A program made the position numbers and the translations under genes. 64,000 bases of DNA, taken from Caldilineaceae bacterium. Lineage in GTDB: Bacteria; Chloroflexota; Anaerolineae; Caldilineales; Caldilineaceae. A model generated the notes under the pieces. The model was not told where the DNA came from, ran no database searches, and saw only the letters and a list, made by a program, of their open reading frames with translations. This document shows, in pieces, positions 53,152 through 62,826 of the stretch. The number at the start of each line of letters is the position of its first letter. Position 1 is the first letter of the stretch. The stretch is from contig JAJEDJ010000030.1 of the NCBI GenBank assembly GCA_022821545.1, positions 1-64,000 of the forward strand. Direction: 5' to 3'.

Positions 53152-54876
53152 TCAATAGGCCCAGTACGTATAATCTAACATATCAAATGCCATGTCTTCA
53201 TCTCGATCGAATGCTGTATCTAGGCACCAACTTAGCAACTCAGGATTGTCTGTTCCATACAAGCAAGCAAGTTCGCGAAAATACATGTTCGAAGATTCAA
53301 ACAGATTTCCTACCTCATTTCCCCCTCGGCAAAACGTCGTCATGGTATCGTCAGGTATTTCGTTTGAAACTTCGAGAGGTACGCCGTTAAGCTGAAGGAC
53401 TGCGTAAGCTTGGGACACTTCTTTTCGGGAATTCGGAATCGAACAACGGACCGGCTCGGAAGCTACCTTGAGTGGTTGGACCGCTGATTGAACTGCTTTC
53501 GGTCCTAATTTCAAGAGTTCCGAAACGTCGCGCTCCACTAGAGCATTGTAAATGCTCACAAAGATAGCCACCTCATTAACGCCGCCGATTGCGTCAGCAA
53601 TAATCTTTAGTTGTTCGGTTGTTGCCAAATATCCGAGGCGAGACAGTAGAAAACGAAGGCGGGGAACTCTCATCTTTTTGCCAACTTGGTCACTATTCTG
53701 CAATTGAACTAGGAGTTCACCCAATTGAATTTCGTATCGTTTGCGTAACTGAAGTCCTTCTGAAATGATCTGTTCAGGGCTTAGACTCTGCATGCGAAAT
53801 CTAAGCCAGGGGCTTTTCAGTAATGAACTGATCTTATTTGTGTAATCGCGGTTCTGCACGACTTCTGAATAGTCTAAAGGACGAATGCGAATGCCTGCTT
53901 CGCGAAATCTATCCTCCATTTCGTGGCGGCTGTCAGGTCGAAACAGCATCAGCTGTTTCAGACCACCAATAAAGGTTTTCCACGACACTCTAGATTGATC
54001 GTCTTCAAAGACACTTTGAAATTCTAGCCATCTTGCTGAAGGTACGCTCATTCTCTTGTCCCTGTGCAGGTCTAATCCTATTCTATTCAGCATGCCGCCA
54101 AGGCTTTTCTCGAGTTCAATGGCCTTTTGTTTGGAGGCGACAATGACGAAATCATCAACATAGCGGAAGTATTGGCCGGGAGCATCCTGTGCCATGGTTA
54201 AGTCGATTTCACGAAGAACAAGATTGCCAATGAGATGGCTGAACATTGGCCCAATTAACAACGCGGGATTGCTGGACGTCGTTTGCTCGTAGCTTTCGAG
54301 AAGCTTAAGTCCTAGCAGCGAAAATCTGTCGGATAATCTGCTGCCCTTGCAAATAGCATTCCATACGTTCTTTGCCTGGTCGATCGTTACTGAAGGGTAG
54401 AACTTCCTAATGTCAGTGTAGAGGACAACAGCGTCACCCTGGTCGCGGCATGCCTGCGCGATTGCCCGATGCCTGTTTCGGAATCCATGAAAGTAGTATT
54501 GGAAAATCCCTTGGGTTTCGGCTCTGGATGCAAGCTTGTAGCTATACACTCCACGAGGTAGTTCGAAGGCCCCCGCGTTGTTCGAACATTCCGCCAAGAG
54601 GGCCACTTCTGCAAGAATCTCATTTGGTCCGGGTATATAAAGGTCGCGAAATTCGACACATCCGTTTTGGTGAATTTCTTTGAATTGTAGAATGTGGTTA
54701 TACCTGGGCTGGGACTGATTAACCGCCAATTCAGTAGCAATCCCGCGATTCCACCTATCACGCATAGCACACTGATTTCTCAAGTACAAACGGAGACTGA
54801 CGTAAGCTAAAATATCCCTTGGGCGATATTCATACACCGCTCGCTTAGCCAAAACTTCCTGTTTCATGCTCATCAC
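53152..54876 (-). CDS. Reverse transcriptase, unassigned (UG/Abi-like) group, with long C-terminal extension
   Basis: 574 residues. RT motif A is VVLYTDIRKFYPSVT (Asp155), motif B LLIGPMFSHLIGNLVLREID (~207-226), motif C YFRYVDDFVIVA (YVDD at 239-242) and motif D RIGLDLHRDKRMSV. The ~270 residues after the palm show no maturase/X, HNH or endonuclease motif, which argues against a group II intron and against DGR or CRISPR RTs. The chain ends in an aromatic/acidic tail (DMLDYTYWAY). The 5' end overlaps the stop of the methyltransferase-like gene as ATGA, so the two are one operon. Lower GC than the chromosome suggests transfer. RTs with this layout are often phage-defence proteins; the specific class is not assigned. 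Confidence 0.88.
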   Translation of the reverse strand: MMSMKQEVLAKRAVYEYRPRDILAYVSLRLYLRNQCAMRDRWNRGIATELAVNQSQPRYNHILQFKEIHQNGCVEFRDLYIPGPNEILAEVALLAECSNNAGAFELPRGVYSYKLASRAETQGIFQYYFHGFRNRHRAIAQACRDQGDAVVLYTDIRKFYPSVTIDQAKNVWNAICKGSRLSDRFSLLGLKLLESYEQTTSSNPALLIGPMFSHLIGNLVLREIDLTMAQDAPGQYFRYVDDFVIVASKQKAIELEKSLGGMLNRIGLDLHRDKRMSVPSARWLEFQSVFEDDQSRVSWKTFIGGLKQLMLFRPDSRHEMEDRFREAGIRIRPLDYSEVVQNRDYTNKISSLLKSPWLRFRMQSLSPEQIISEGLQLRKRYEIQLGELLVQLQNSDQVGKKMRVPRLRFLLSRLGYLATTEQLKIIADAIGGVNEVAIFVSIYNALVERDVSELLKLGPKAVQSAVQPLKVASEPVRCSIPNSRKEVSQAYAVLQLNGVPLEVSNEIPDDTMTTFCRGGNEVGNLFESSNMYFRELACLYGTDNPELLSWCLDTAFDRDEDMAFDMLDYTYWAY

Positions 54877-55805
54877 GTAGGCTCCTCCATTTGATACAGT
54901 AGAAGCCTTACATTGTGAACTCTTTCGCTACAAACCGGGTCCGCGAACTTGGCTTCAGAGATATAGCGTTCGCTGGATTCTGCCGGCTCGTAGGACCAAA
55001 ACTTCAGCTTGTCAAAAATACCTTTCAATATCTGATTAAGCGGCAAACGCTTGGCCTGTCTGGTTGGGGGCTCGATCCATGCTATGGTGGAGCGTCGGGT
55101 CCCCGCCCAATTTATTACTTGTCTCAGTTGTTCTCTGGCCTTCTTGATCTTTCCTTCATTGTTTAGGAATCCGGAGAAATTCGAAATGAGAAGGAAAAAC
55201 CTTTCGCAATCTTGATCCCTCAACCATTTGTCCACCAAATCTGTAGTACTTGCATCATCCAAAACGTCCCATGGGTAAAGTGCCACCTTAACAAATATCC
55301 CCTGGCTTCGAAGCTCCTTTTTCAATGCATCAAAAACACAATCTGCGTATCTTCTAGCATTGTCTGATATGTCTCCACCTATAATAGCAACGTCAAGGGG
55401 TTCGCGGGGTAAGACCCTCTGTCGACGTAGCTCAGCAACCGTCGTAAGCAATGCCGCGCTCGCTGCACCGCATCCACACGGAATGTCAAGCAGCCTAATT
55501 TGTCCACCTGAAAATGCTCGAATGAAGTAGTCGGAAGCATTCCTGAGTTCCTCCTTGGGATCCAATACAGCCAATTCAACCCGGGCACAGGAGCCGTCGA
55601 ATTTGCGAGCAAAATGCAGGTCTGTTTCTTCTACTGACTCTCCACCAACAGATGCCTCTGAGGAGACTTTGAGCGCTTCTTCAAGAAGTCCATTGGTCGT
55701 CAATGTTTCAACATAGGCTATCTTCAGCGGAATAGGAAGTCGCAAGAGATTATCGCCATCCCATAATGAATTCGGTATGTCCTTGGGCATAAGAAATCTT
55801 TTCAT
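54873..55805 (-). CDS. SAM-dependent methyltransferase-like protein paired with reverse transcriptase
   Basis: 310 residues. A Rossmann methyltransferase core begins at motif I IRLLDIPCGCGAASAALL (~103-120), with a second-strand acidic motif VAIIGGDISDNARRYAD (~139-154), then WDVLDD and a catalytic-region candidate LLISNFSGFLN (~205-214), and late strand STIAWIEPPTRQ. The N-terminal 80 residues are a helical extension with no known motif. Ser-Asn-Phe-Ser rather than the (D/N)PP(Y/F) tetrapeptide means it is not an obvious N6A or N4C DNA methylase. The ATG is preceded by AGAGGA at close spacing. It is translationally coupled to the RT gene; together they form a candidate defence module. Confidence 0.7.
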   Translation of the reverse strand: MKRFLMPKDIPNSLWDGDNLLRLPIPLKIAYVETLTTNGLLEEALKVSSEASVGGESVEETDLHFARKFDGSCARVELAVLDPKEELRNASDYFIRAFSGGQIRLLDIPCGCGAASAALLTTVAELRRQRVLPREPLDVAIIGGDISDNARRYADCVFDALKKELRSQGIFVKVALYPWDVLDDASTTDLVDKWLRDQDCERFFLLISNFSGFLNNEGKIKKAREQLRQVINWAGTRRSTIAWIEPPTRQAKRLPLNQILKGIFDKLKFWSYEPAESSERYISEAKFADPVCSERVHNVRLLLYQMEEPT

Positions 55806-56039
55806 AATTCCTCTGATTACCGAGCAAGTTCGTGAACGCCGATTCTTTGTATAGACTATCTGGACATCTTCTATTGTTTCTCCTGGATATCGGAAGATCC
55901 AAAGTTGAAATTATGGAGACCACTTTTCGCTAAAAATGATTTGCGCTTCTTCTGTGCAGTGTGCTCTGCGGTGGTTGGCTACTATAACGGTTTCCTTCTG
56001 GAATCGGAGCTTGGCCAAGGAGAGGCAAACAAGAGAAAG
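55806..56039. other. Leader region of the methyltransferase/RT operon
   Basis: No gene is supported. This is the interval between the methyltransferase-like gene start and the groEL terminator. It is AT-rich, with a small hairpin GGAT-ATCGGAAG-ATCC near 55891-55906. It must hold the promoter of the - strand operon, but no convincing -35/-10 pair was found. A non-coding template RNA, common beside defence RTs, could be encoded here; this is speculation. Confidence 0.35.
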
Positions 56040-56075
56040 GACGCCGGAGAGTTTCCATCCCCGGCGCCCTTTTCG
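56040..56075 (-). terminator. Intrinsic terminator after groEL
   Basis: CGCCGG (56042-56047) pairs with CCGGCG (56061-56066), flanked by further G-C pairs and followed on the - strand by TCCTTTCTCTT. It lies about 40 bases past the groEL stop. A T-run on the other side (CCCTTTTCG) makes it potentially bidirectional. Confidence 0.6.
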
Positions 56076-56104
56076 ATTCTTTTCAGTTCACAGACCAACC
56101 GACT

Positions 56105-57772
<1,668 letters not shown>

Positions 57773-57814
57773 CTACAGTGGCGGGTGAGTTGAGCCTGTC
57801 CAGTGTAGGGCAGA

Positions 57815-58105
57815 TTAGTTTTCGACGAGCGCCAAAACGTCCGATTCCTTGAGAATCAGAACCTCAGTCGAATCCAGCTTAATGTTGGTGCCGGAGTACT
57901 TCGCGTAGAGAACGATATCACCGACGGAGACATCCATGGCGATGCGCTTGCCGTCTTCGTCCCGTGCGCCGGGACCCGCTGCGACCACCTCGCCCTGCTG
58001 CGGCTTCTCTTTGGCAGTTTCCGGCAGATAGATGCCCGTGGAAGTCTGCTCCTCTCCCTCCAGGGGCTGGATTACCAGCCGGTCACCGAGCGGCTTAAGA
58101 TTCAT
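57815..58105 (-). CDS. groES: Co-chaperonin GroES (10 kDa)
   Basis: 96 residues forming the heptameric lid of Gro[22 protein letters not shown] at the N-terminus, the mobile loop [20 protein letters not shown], and [21 protein letters not shown] towards the end match the family throughout. The ATG at 58105 has AAGGAGGAA upstream. It is the first gene of the groESL operon. Confidence 0.98.
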   Translation of the reverse strand: MNLKPLGDRLVIQPLEGEEQTSTGIYLPETAKEKPQQGEVVAAGPGARDEDGKRIAMDVSVGDIVLYAKYSGTNIKLDSTEVLILKESDVLALVEN

Positions 58106-58270
58106 TCGAACTTCCTCCTTGCCTTTCGACTTTTTCTGATGAGATGCTTGTTACAGTAAATTGCCCGCCATAGGGTAGCGGGAAAAGAATCCGTTGGCAC
58201 TCGATTGATCCGGGCCCACAACCCGCCAGCAACAGCTGCGGCAGGCGTTGCAGAACCTTCACTTTCGGTC

Positions 58271-58297
58271 TTAGCACTCAAACGGTTTGAGTGCTAA
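58271..58297. promoter_or_regulatory. CIRCE operator (HrcA-binding site)
   Basis: A perfect consensus CIRCE: TTAGCACTC (58271-58279), a 9-base spacer, and GAGTGCTAA (58289-58297). It sits upstream of groES just after the -10 of its promoter, so HrcA repression released by heat shock is expected. No hrcA gene is in the window. Confidence 0.95.
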
Positions 58298-58307
58298 ACC
58301 AACAGAA

Positions 58308-58336
58308 AGTTTAGCACAGTTCATGCCGGCTGACAA
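58308..58336 (-). promoter_or_regulatory. Sigma-A-type promoter of groESL
   Basis: On the - strand -35 TTGTCA (58331-58336), 17-base spacer, and -10 TAAACT (58308-58313). Transcription would start at the edge of, or within, the CIRCE, the usual geometry of HrcA-repressed operons. Confidence 0.7.
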
Positions 58337-58368
58337 GAACCTGATCGAACGAAAGTGTAAGCGTTTTG

Positions 58369-60552
58369 TTAGCGTTGGGATCTGCTCGGGGAGGCTACGG
58401 CGGCCACGTAGGCCAGCATCTCATCCTCTTCGGCCACGTACTCATCCAATTGGAAGGCGGCGTACAGCTCGCGGCTGCGGCGGAAGTACTCGGCCGCCTG
58501 CGCGTGGTCCTGCTGTTCCAACGCGACATGACCGAGGTTATGCAGCGTAGCCGCCTTATCCATCCAGGCGCCGCGCCGGTCTGAGAGCTCCAGGTCTTTT
58601 TCATACCAGTCGAGCGCGGCCCCAAAATCCTGTCTCGCGTAGCAGACGGAGCCGAGATTGTTGTAACAGGTGCTGATGCCGGTGTCGTCGTGGATTCTCT
58701 CAAAAACAGTGAGGGCGGACTCGTAGGCGCGTTGCGCCTCCGCGTACATCGCCATCCCTTCCATGGCCAGTCCCAGATTGTTGTGCGCGCTCGCCACCAG
58801 CCCTTCGTCGCCGAGACGCAACGCGACACGCAGCGCCTTGCGATGCTGCTCGATTGCGCGCTCGAAATTGTTCAAGCTGAGATAGGCGCTTCCAAGATTC
58901 ATGTAGGCGGGCGCCAGCGAGCGAGGATCACCAATCTGCGCCGCGGCCTCGAAGGCGAGCCAGAAGTGATCGAGCGCCTGTCGAGGTTCTTCCAGCACGC
59001 GGAAAGAGGTGCCGAGATCGGTGTGCCCGTAGGCCATCGCCATCAACATGTCGCGCTCGTCAAAGATGCGAAGCGCCCTCTGCAGCCACTCAATCGCCTC
59101 TTCGACTTCGCCGTTGAAGAACCGGTGGCGGCCGATGTTGGCCAGCATCCAGCCGAAGTCGCCGGCGTCGCCGAGGGCAATCGCAGCCACGGCGCCGCCG
59201 CAGAGCCAGCGCCAGATGCCCGGCGGGTGGCGCCAGTAGGCGTAGTGGGCAAGCGCGAGCGCGTAATCCCGCATCAGTTTGAGGTCGTCCTGCACTTCTG
59301 GAAAGTTGATGGGCATATCGCGCAAGCCCTCAGTCTCCAGCCGTTCCAAGACCATCTTCTCAACGGACTGGCCGAAGATGCGCTCCACCCGATCGGTAGC
59401 CCAGTCCGCGCCCCAGTGAACGTTTCCCCAGAACGGGTCGATCTCCTGCCAGCGCTGGATCGGCAGCTCCTGATAGCGTTGGGCGAACTGCAGATAGTAA
59501 CGTGCGTGCTGGCGATGCCAGTCCTCGCCGAGCATGGCGGCGCCCTCGACAAGGTAGCGTCGAACGACCGGCTGCACGACGATCCTGCGATCAAAGAGGT
59601 CGACTTCGACCAGGGCACGGGTGACCAGGCCTTCAAATGTCTGGCGCTTCTCAGCTTCAGTTCCCATCCCCACCGTGAACAGTTCTGTCAGGGCCTGGTA
59701 GGTTGCGCCGCCGGCCGCGCTGACCAATCGATCGAGGATGAGGCCCGCCTCCGGCCAGAAAGCGGCGAAGTTTTCGACGGCGAATCCAGCAATACTGGAC
59801 ATCCCCAAGGCACCGTTCTCAGAGGGCAGTTCGGCCAGCAGCTGGTCCAGATCGTTCCACAGCCCAAAGTCGAGCAGCAGCCCCATCACCAGACGCATAC
59901 TGAGGGGCCTGCCGCCTGTCCGACGGTGCAGGGCCTCAACGTTGCGCAAGGCGGTATCGCGCACGGCTTCGGGCGCGCGGGCATGGACAAAGCCAACTGT
60001 TTCAGAAAGCGGCAACCCGCCCAACTGAAGGCGCCGGTCACCTACCAGCTCGGCAAACTCAGGGTGAATGTCGCGGTCAATCAGCACAATATGGGACTGA
60101 TTTTCGGTATCATGCAGATGACTGATGATCTCGGCCAGGATCTGAATCTCGCGTTCGGTCGCTCCCGAGAGTTCGTCCAGAATGAGCAGACGGCGGCGGC
60201 GGTAGAGCTGTTCGAGGATACCGATTCCCCAGCGGTCCTCGCTCACGCGCGTCAGCGTGGTGCCGAGCACCGTGTCCAGCGTGCGGACAATGTCATACAT
60301 GCGGAATCGATCCCGGCCCGCGGCCCCCACCCAGATGATCCCGTCGGGAAAGTGGTGAATCGATCTCCAAGCGGCCGCGGTGGCGAGGGTGCTCTTTCCA
60401 TTGCCCTGCCCGCCACTGATCGCCAGGGCTGGCTGCTCGTGCCTTGCGAGCAGCCAGCGGCGCAGGTCATTCAACTCCGCTTCGCGCCCGCTGAAGCCCC
60501 GCAGCCTGTATACGCCCAGATTGTGCCGGATTTGCGACAGTTCGTCGGTCAT
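58369..60552 (-). CDS. NB-ARC-type P-loop ATPase with C-terminal TPR domain
   Basis: A 727-residue STAND-like protein. N-terminal region FSGREAELNDLRRWLL, Walker A ISGGQGNGKSTLA (~45-57), Walker B/kinase-2 RRRRLLILDELSG, sensor region HIVLIDRD and the GLPLSETVGF block typical of NB-ARC. A winged-helix/ARC2-like part follows, then TPR repeats over about the last 250 residues (LAPAYMNLGSAYLSLNNFER, VASAHNNLGLAMEGMAMYAE, ISTCYNNLGSVCYARQDFG). No N-terminal effector such as TIR, protease or kinase is visible, so it may act through partner binding. Such proteins serve as regulators or as phage sensors. It stands alone between groESL and the small Rossmann gene. Confidence 0.88.
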   Translation of the reverse strand: MTDELSQIRHNLGVYRLRGFSGREAELNDLRRWLLARHEQPALAISGGQGNGKSTLATAAAWRSIHHFPDGIIWVGAAGRDRFRMYDIVRTLDTVLGTTLTRVSEDRWGIGILEQLYRRRRLLILDELSGATEREIQILAEIISHLHDTENQSHIVLIDRDIHPEFAELVGDRRLQLGGLPLSETVGFVHARAPEAVRDTALRNVEALHRRTGGRPLSMRLVMGLLLDFGLWNDLDQLLAELPSENGALGMSSIAGFAVENFAAFWPEAGLILDRLVSAAGGATYQALTELFTVGMGTEAEKRQTFEGLVTRALVEVDLFDRRIVVQPVVRRYLVEGAAMLGEDWHRQHARYYLQFAQRYQELPIQRWQEIDPFWGNVHWGADWATDRVERIFGQSVEKMVLERLETEGLRDMPINFPEVQDDLKLMRDYALALAHYAYWRHPPGIWRWLCGGAVAAIALGDAGDFGWMLANIGRHRFFNGEVEEAIEWLQRALRIFDERDMLMAMAYGHTDLGTSFRVLEEPRQALDHFWLAFEAAAQIGDPRSLAPAYMNLGSAYLSLNNFERAIEQHRKALRVALRLGDEGLVASAHNNLGLAMEGMAMYAEAQRAYESALTVFERIHDDTGISTCYNNLGSVCYARQDFGAALDWYEKDLELSDRRGAWMDKAATLHNLGHVALEQQDHAQAAEYFRRSRELYAAFQLDEYVAEEDEMLAYVAAVASPSRSQR

Positions 60553-60583
60553 CTTTCAACTTCTGATAGTGATAGGAGAAAGA

Positions 60584-60660
60584 AGCAGTAGACAGTAATA
60601 GTAACAGTAATAGCAGTAGTGAGGCAGATGCCTCCAGCTTACTGAACGGCGCCGTTCAGC
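60584..60660. repeat. AGTA-type microsatellite followed by two palindromes
   Basis: An imperfect AGTAATAG/AGTAACAG/AGCAGTAG repeat (about 60586-60620) precedes a hairpin GAGGC-AGAT-GCCTC (60621-60634). A perfect 18-bp palindrome follows: CTGAACGGC joined to GCCGTTCAG (60642-60659). The palindrome overlaps the stop codon of the next - strand gene, so it is probably its transcription-end structure. No long T-run follows. Confidence 0.55.
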
Positions 60661-61003
60661 TATGGTTAGACAGCGAAAGGATCACGCACGGGTATTCGCT
60701 GGCAATCGTCGTCTCGTAGTTCAGCGCCTCGGACAGGGCCTTGCTGCCTTCAACCGCACCGAATCCCTGTTCACCGATTCCGGGAGAAAGGAGAATCAGG
60801 TCCGGGCGGACGCGACGCGCAATCTCATTTACGTTTACGGGGGAGATGTTGGCGACGAGATCGACCCGCTCGATCAAGCCGCTCTGCACAGCTTCCGGCT
60901 GATCGGAAGGGTCACTGACGAAGATTTCGAGAGCCGGGTTCTTCAGAAGTTGGCGCAACGCCACCGAACCGATATTGCCGGCGCCAATTAGCCAGACGCG
61001 CAT
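60656..61003 (-). CDS. Small Rossmann-fold (NAD-binding-like) protein
   Basis: 115 residues starting MRVWLIGAGNIGSVALRQLL, a clear GxGxxG nucleotide-binding motif, with an acidic residue at the end of the second strand (EIFVSDPSDQ). Further strands DLVANISP and PDLILLSPGIGEQ follow. Only the first Rossmann half is present, with no substrate domain. It is therefore either a stand-alone nucleotide-binding regulator or a truncated dehydrogenase; the frame is clean. It lies about 80 bases after the DASS transporter gene on the same strand, so an operon is possible. Confidence 0.6.
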   Translation of the reverse strand: MRVWLIGAGNIGSVALRQLLKNPALEIFVSDPSDQPEAVQSGLIERVDLVANISPVNVNEIARRVRPDLILLSPGIGEQGFGAVEGSKALSEALNYETTIASEYPCVILSLSNHS

Positions 61004-61085
61004 ACTCTACCCCCTGTCGCACTCGCAAAGAACTGCGATATTGACTTCAATGCCGTTGGAGAAGTCGCAAAAGTGCCACCTTCCA

Positions 61086-62732
61086 TCAGATCATGCCCAG
61101 CTGACTGAGTGTCAGGAAGAACATGAAGATAACGCCCGAACATGCCAGCCCAACGATCACACCTGTGCGCAGCATCTCCTGCCGGTTCACCACACCGGTG
61201 ACCGCGATAAGAATCATCCGCGCGGAACCGCTGGGCAGCGCGAATGCCAGGGCGACCGCGAATATCGTCGGGATGACAAGCCGGACCGGGTCGATGCCCG
61301 AGGCCAGCCCCAAAGTGATGAGTACCGGGGCCAGGATGGCTCCAAGCGGCACATTGTTCATAAACTGCGTGATACAGAAAGCCAGCAGAATCAGCGCGGC
61401 CAGGACGCCGAAAAAGGGCAAGCCCTCAAGCGACGGCGCAACGAGGTTGGCGAACCAGGAGCTGGCCCCGGTCTTCTCCAGCGCGTCGCCCAGGGTCAGG
61501 CCCGCGCCAATGACGAAGAAGACACCCCAGTTCACGCCTTTCAGGTCGCTCCAGTCTACGATTTTTTCGACCGAAAGCACCGCGACCGCGCCGATTGCGA
61601 TCACCGCGCTGCTCAACAGAGTTGCCGGCAGCTTGAGCAGATGCTCAATATAGCCACCGGCAACCCACAGGCTGATCGACACGAGCAGCACGGCGATGAT
61701 CTCCCTCTCCGGTCCCGACAGCCTGCCCAGCCTTTCGATCTCCCGTCTGGCCGGTTCGATGTCGATGGTCAGCTCGGGCAGAGCAAACAGCCGCGGCAAC
61801 AGCAGCCACACAAGCGGGATCAACAGCAGGGCTACGGGCAACCCGTATTTCATCCAGTCGACGAATCCGAAGCCGTATAACTGGCCCAGGAGACCGCTGG
61901 CAATCGCGTTCTCGCCGCTCCCCATGATCGTGGCAATCGCGCCGATGCTGGAACTGTAGCCGATGGCGAGAATGAGGACCGCGAGGGCCTTGCGCCCGTC
62001 CTCCGGTCGCGGCACCTGTTGGGCAATGGTAATCGCGACCGGAATCAGCACCGCGGCCGTGGCCGTGTTGAGGACGAACATGCTGAGCCCGCCGGTGATT
62101 GCCATGAGCGCCAGCAGCAGCGGCCCGAACCGTCCCCTGCTGCTCACAATGGCCTGGAGGGCCAGGCGACGCGTCAACCCATGTTTTCGCAAGGCCTCAG
62201 CGAGGAAAAGGCTCCCCAGGATGAGGAAGACGACCGGCGTGCCGAACGGTTCGAACGCGCCTCCAGCGTCATCCACTCCGAGCGCGATCTGGACAATCGG
62301 CACCAGCAGAGCGACGATTGGCAGCGGCGCCGGTTCCAGCGCCAGGATCAGGCCGGAGAAGGCAAAAAGGGCCAATGCCTTGTGGCCGTCTATGCTCAGG
62401 CCGGCCGGCGTGGGCAGGAGCAGAACGATTGCGGTTACGCCCACCACAAAGAGGAGGCGGCGCAGGTCGAAGACCTTGCGCATTCCCGCCTGAATCGGCT
62501 GCTGCAAGACTCTAAGGGTCGGGCCGGGACGCTGCAGGCGTCGCTTGGAAGTAACTGTACGGGTGGCGACCCGCTCCCGGATCAAGGCGCTGCGTTCGGC
62601 CTGGGAAGGCGGCCGCACGGGCGCGGGCGGCTGGGCATCCTCTTCCGGCTCGGGCCTGCCGTTGGCGCGCGAGGGAGCCCCGATAGTGGGGCGGGGCAAG
62701 GAGGATTTCAGACGGGCGCGGTTGTAAGACAT
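61086..62732 (-). CDS. DASS/SLC13-family anion:Na+ symporter-like transporter
   Basis: A 548-residue polytopic membrane protein with about 11-12 hydrophobic helices and a ~85-residue basic cytoplasmic N-terminus. Family features: FVLNTATAAVLIPVAITIA with the preceding GGLSMF, GSGENAIASGLL (a G-x-x-A/N-type re-entrant loop), GVNWGVFFVIGAGLTLGDALEKTGAS and the C-terminal repeat ITQFMNNVPLGAILAPVLI. These correspond to the two symmetric SNT-like motifs of divalent-anion symporters, although SNT itself is replaced by variants. Substrate could be dicarboxylate, citrate, phosphate or sulfate. The basic extension is longer than usual. Confidence 0.85.
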   Translation of the reverse strand: MSYNRARLKSSLPRPTIGAPSRANGRPEPEEDAQPPAPVRPPSQAERSALIRERVATRTVTSKRRLQRPGPTLRVLQQPIQAGMRKVFDLRRLLFVVGVTAIVLLLPTPAGLSIDGHKALALFAFSGLILALEPAPLPIVALLVPIVQIALGVDDAGGAFEPFGTPVVFLILGSLFLAEALRKHGLTRRLALQAIVSSRGRFGPLLLALMAITGGLSMFVLNTATAAVLIPVAITIAQQVPRPEDGRKALAVLILAIGYSSSIGAIATIMGSGENAIASGLLGQLYGFGFVDWMKYGLPVALLLIPLVWLLLPRLFALPELTIDIEPARREIERLGRLSGPEREIIAVLLVSISLWVAGGYIEHLLKLPATLLSSAVIAIGAVAVLSVEKIVDWSDLKGVNWGVFFVIGAGLTLGDALEKTGASSWFANLVAPSLEGLPFFGVLAALILLAFCITQFMNNVPLGAILAPVLITLGLASGIDPVRLVIPTIFAVALAFALPSGSARMILIAVTGVVNRQEMLRTGVIVGLACSGVIFMFFLTLSQLGMI

Positions 62733-62826
62733 TTGTAACGACAGTTCGTAACGGTAGGACCGCTCTGGTTTGCCAGCGCAGAGTTGGGAGCGTCAACAAA
62801 AGCCCAAAAAAGGAATCGCCAGCCTG

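Noticed and set aside
53152-54876. Group II intron or DGR reverse transcriptase
   Set aside because: No maturase or HNH domain and no intron-like RNA ends; for a DGR there is no nearby variable-protein gene with an A-mutated template repeat.
44700-56104. Integrative element or prophage
   Set aside because: No integrase, transposase, structural phage gene or flanking tRNA/att repeat is visible; the block looks like an accumulated defence/toxin hotspot.
58690-60591. Long open frame antisense to the NB-ARC/TPR gene (~633 codons)
   Set aside because: A shadow of a high-GC gene; its product is Gln/His/Arg-rich and unlike any protein, while the opposite strand has clear motifs.
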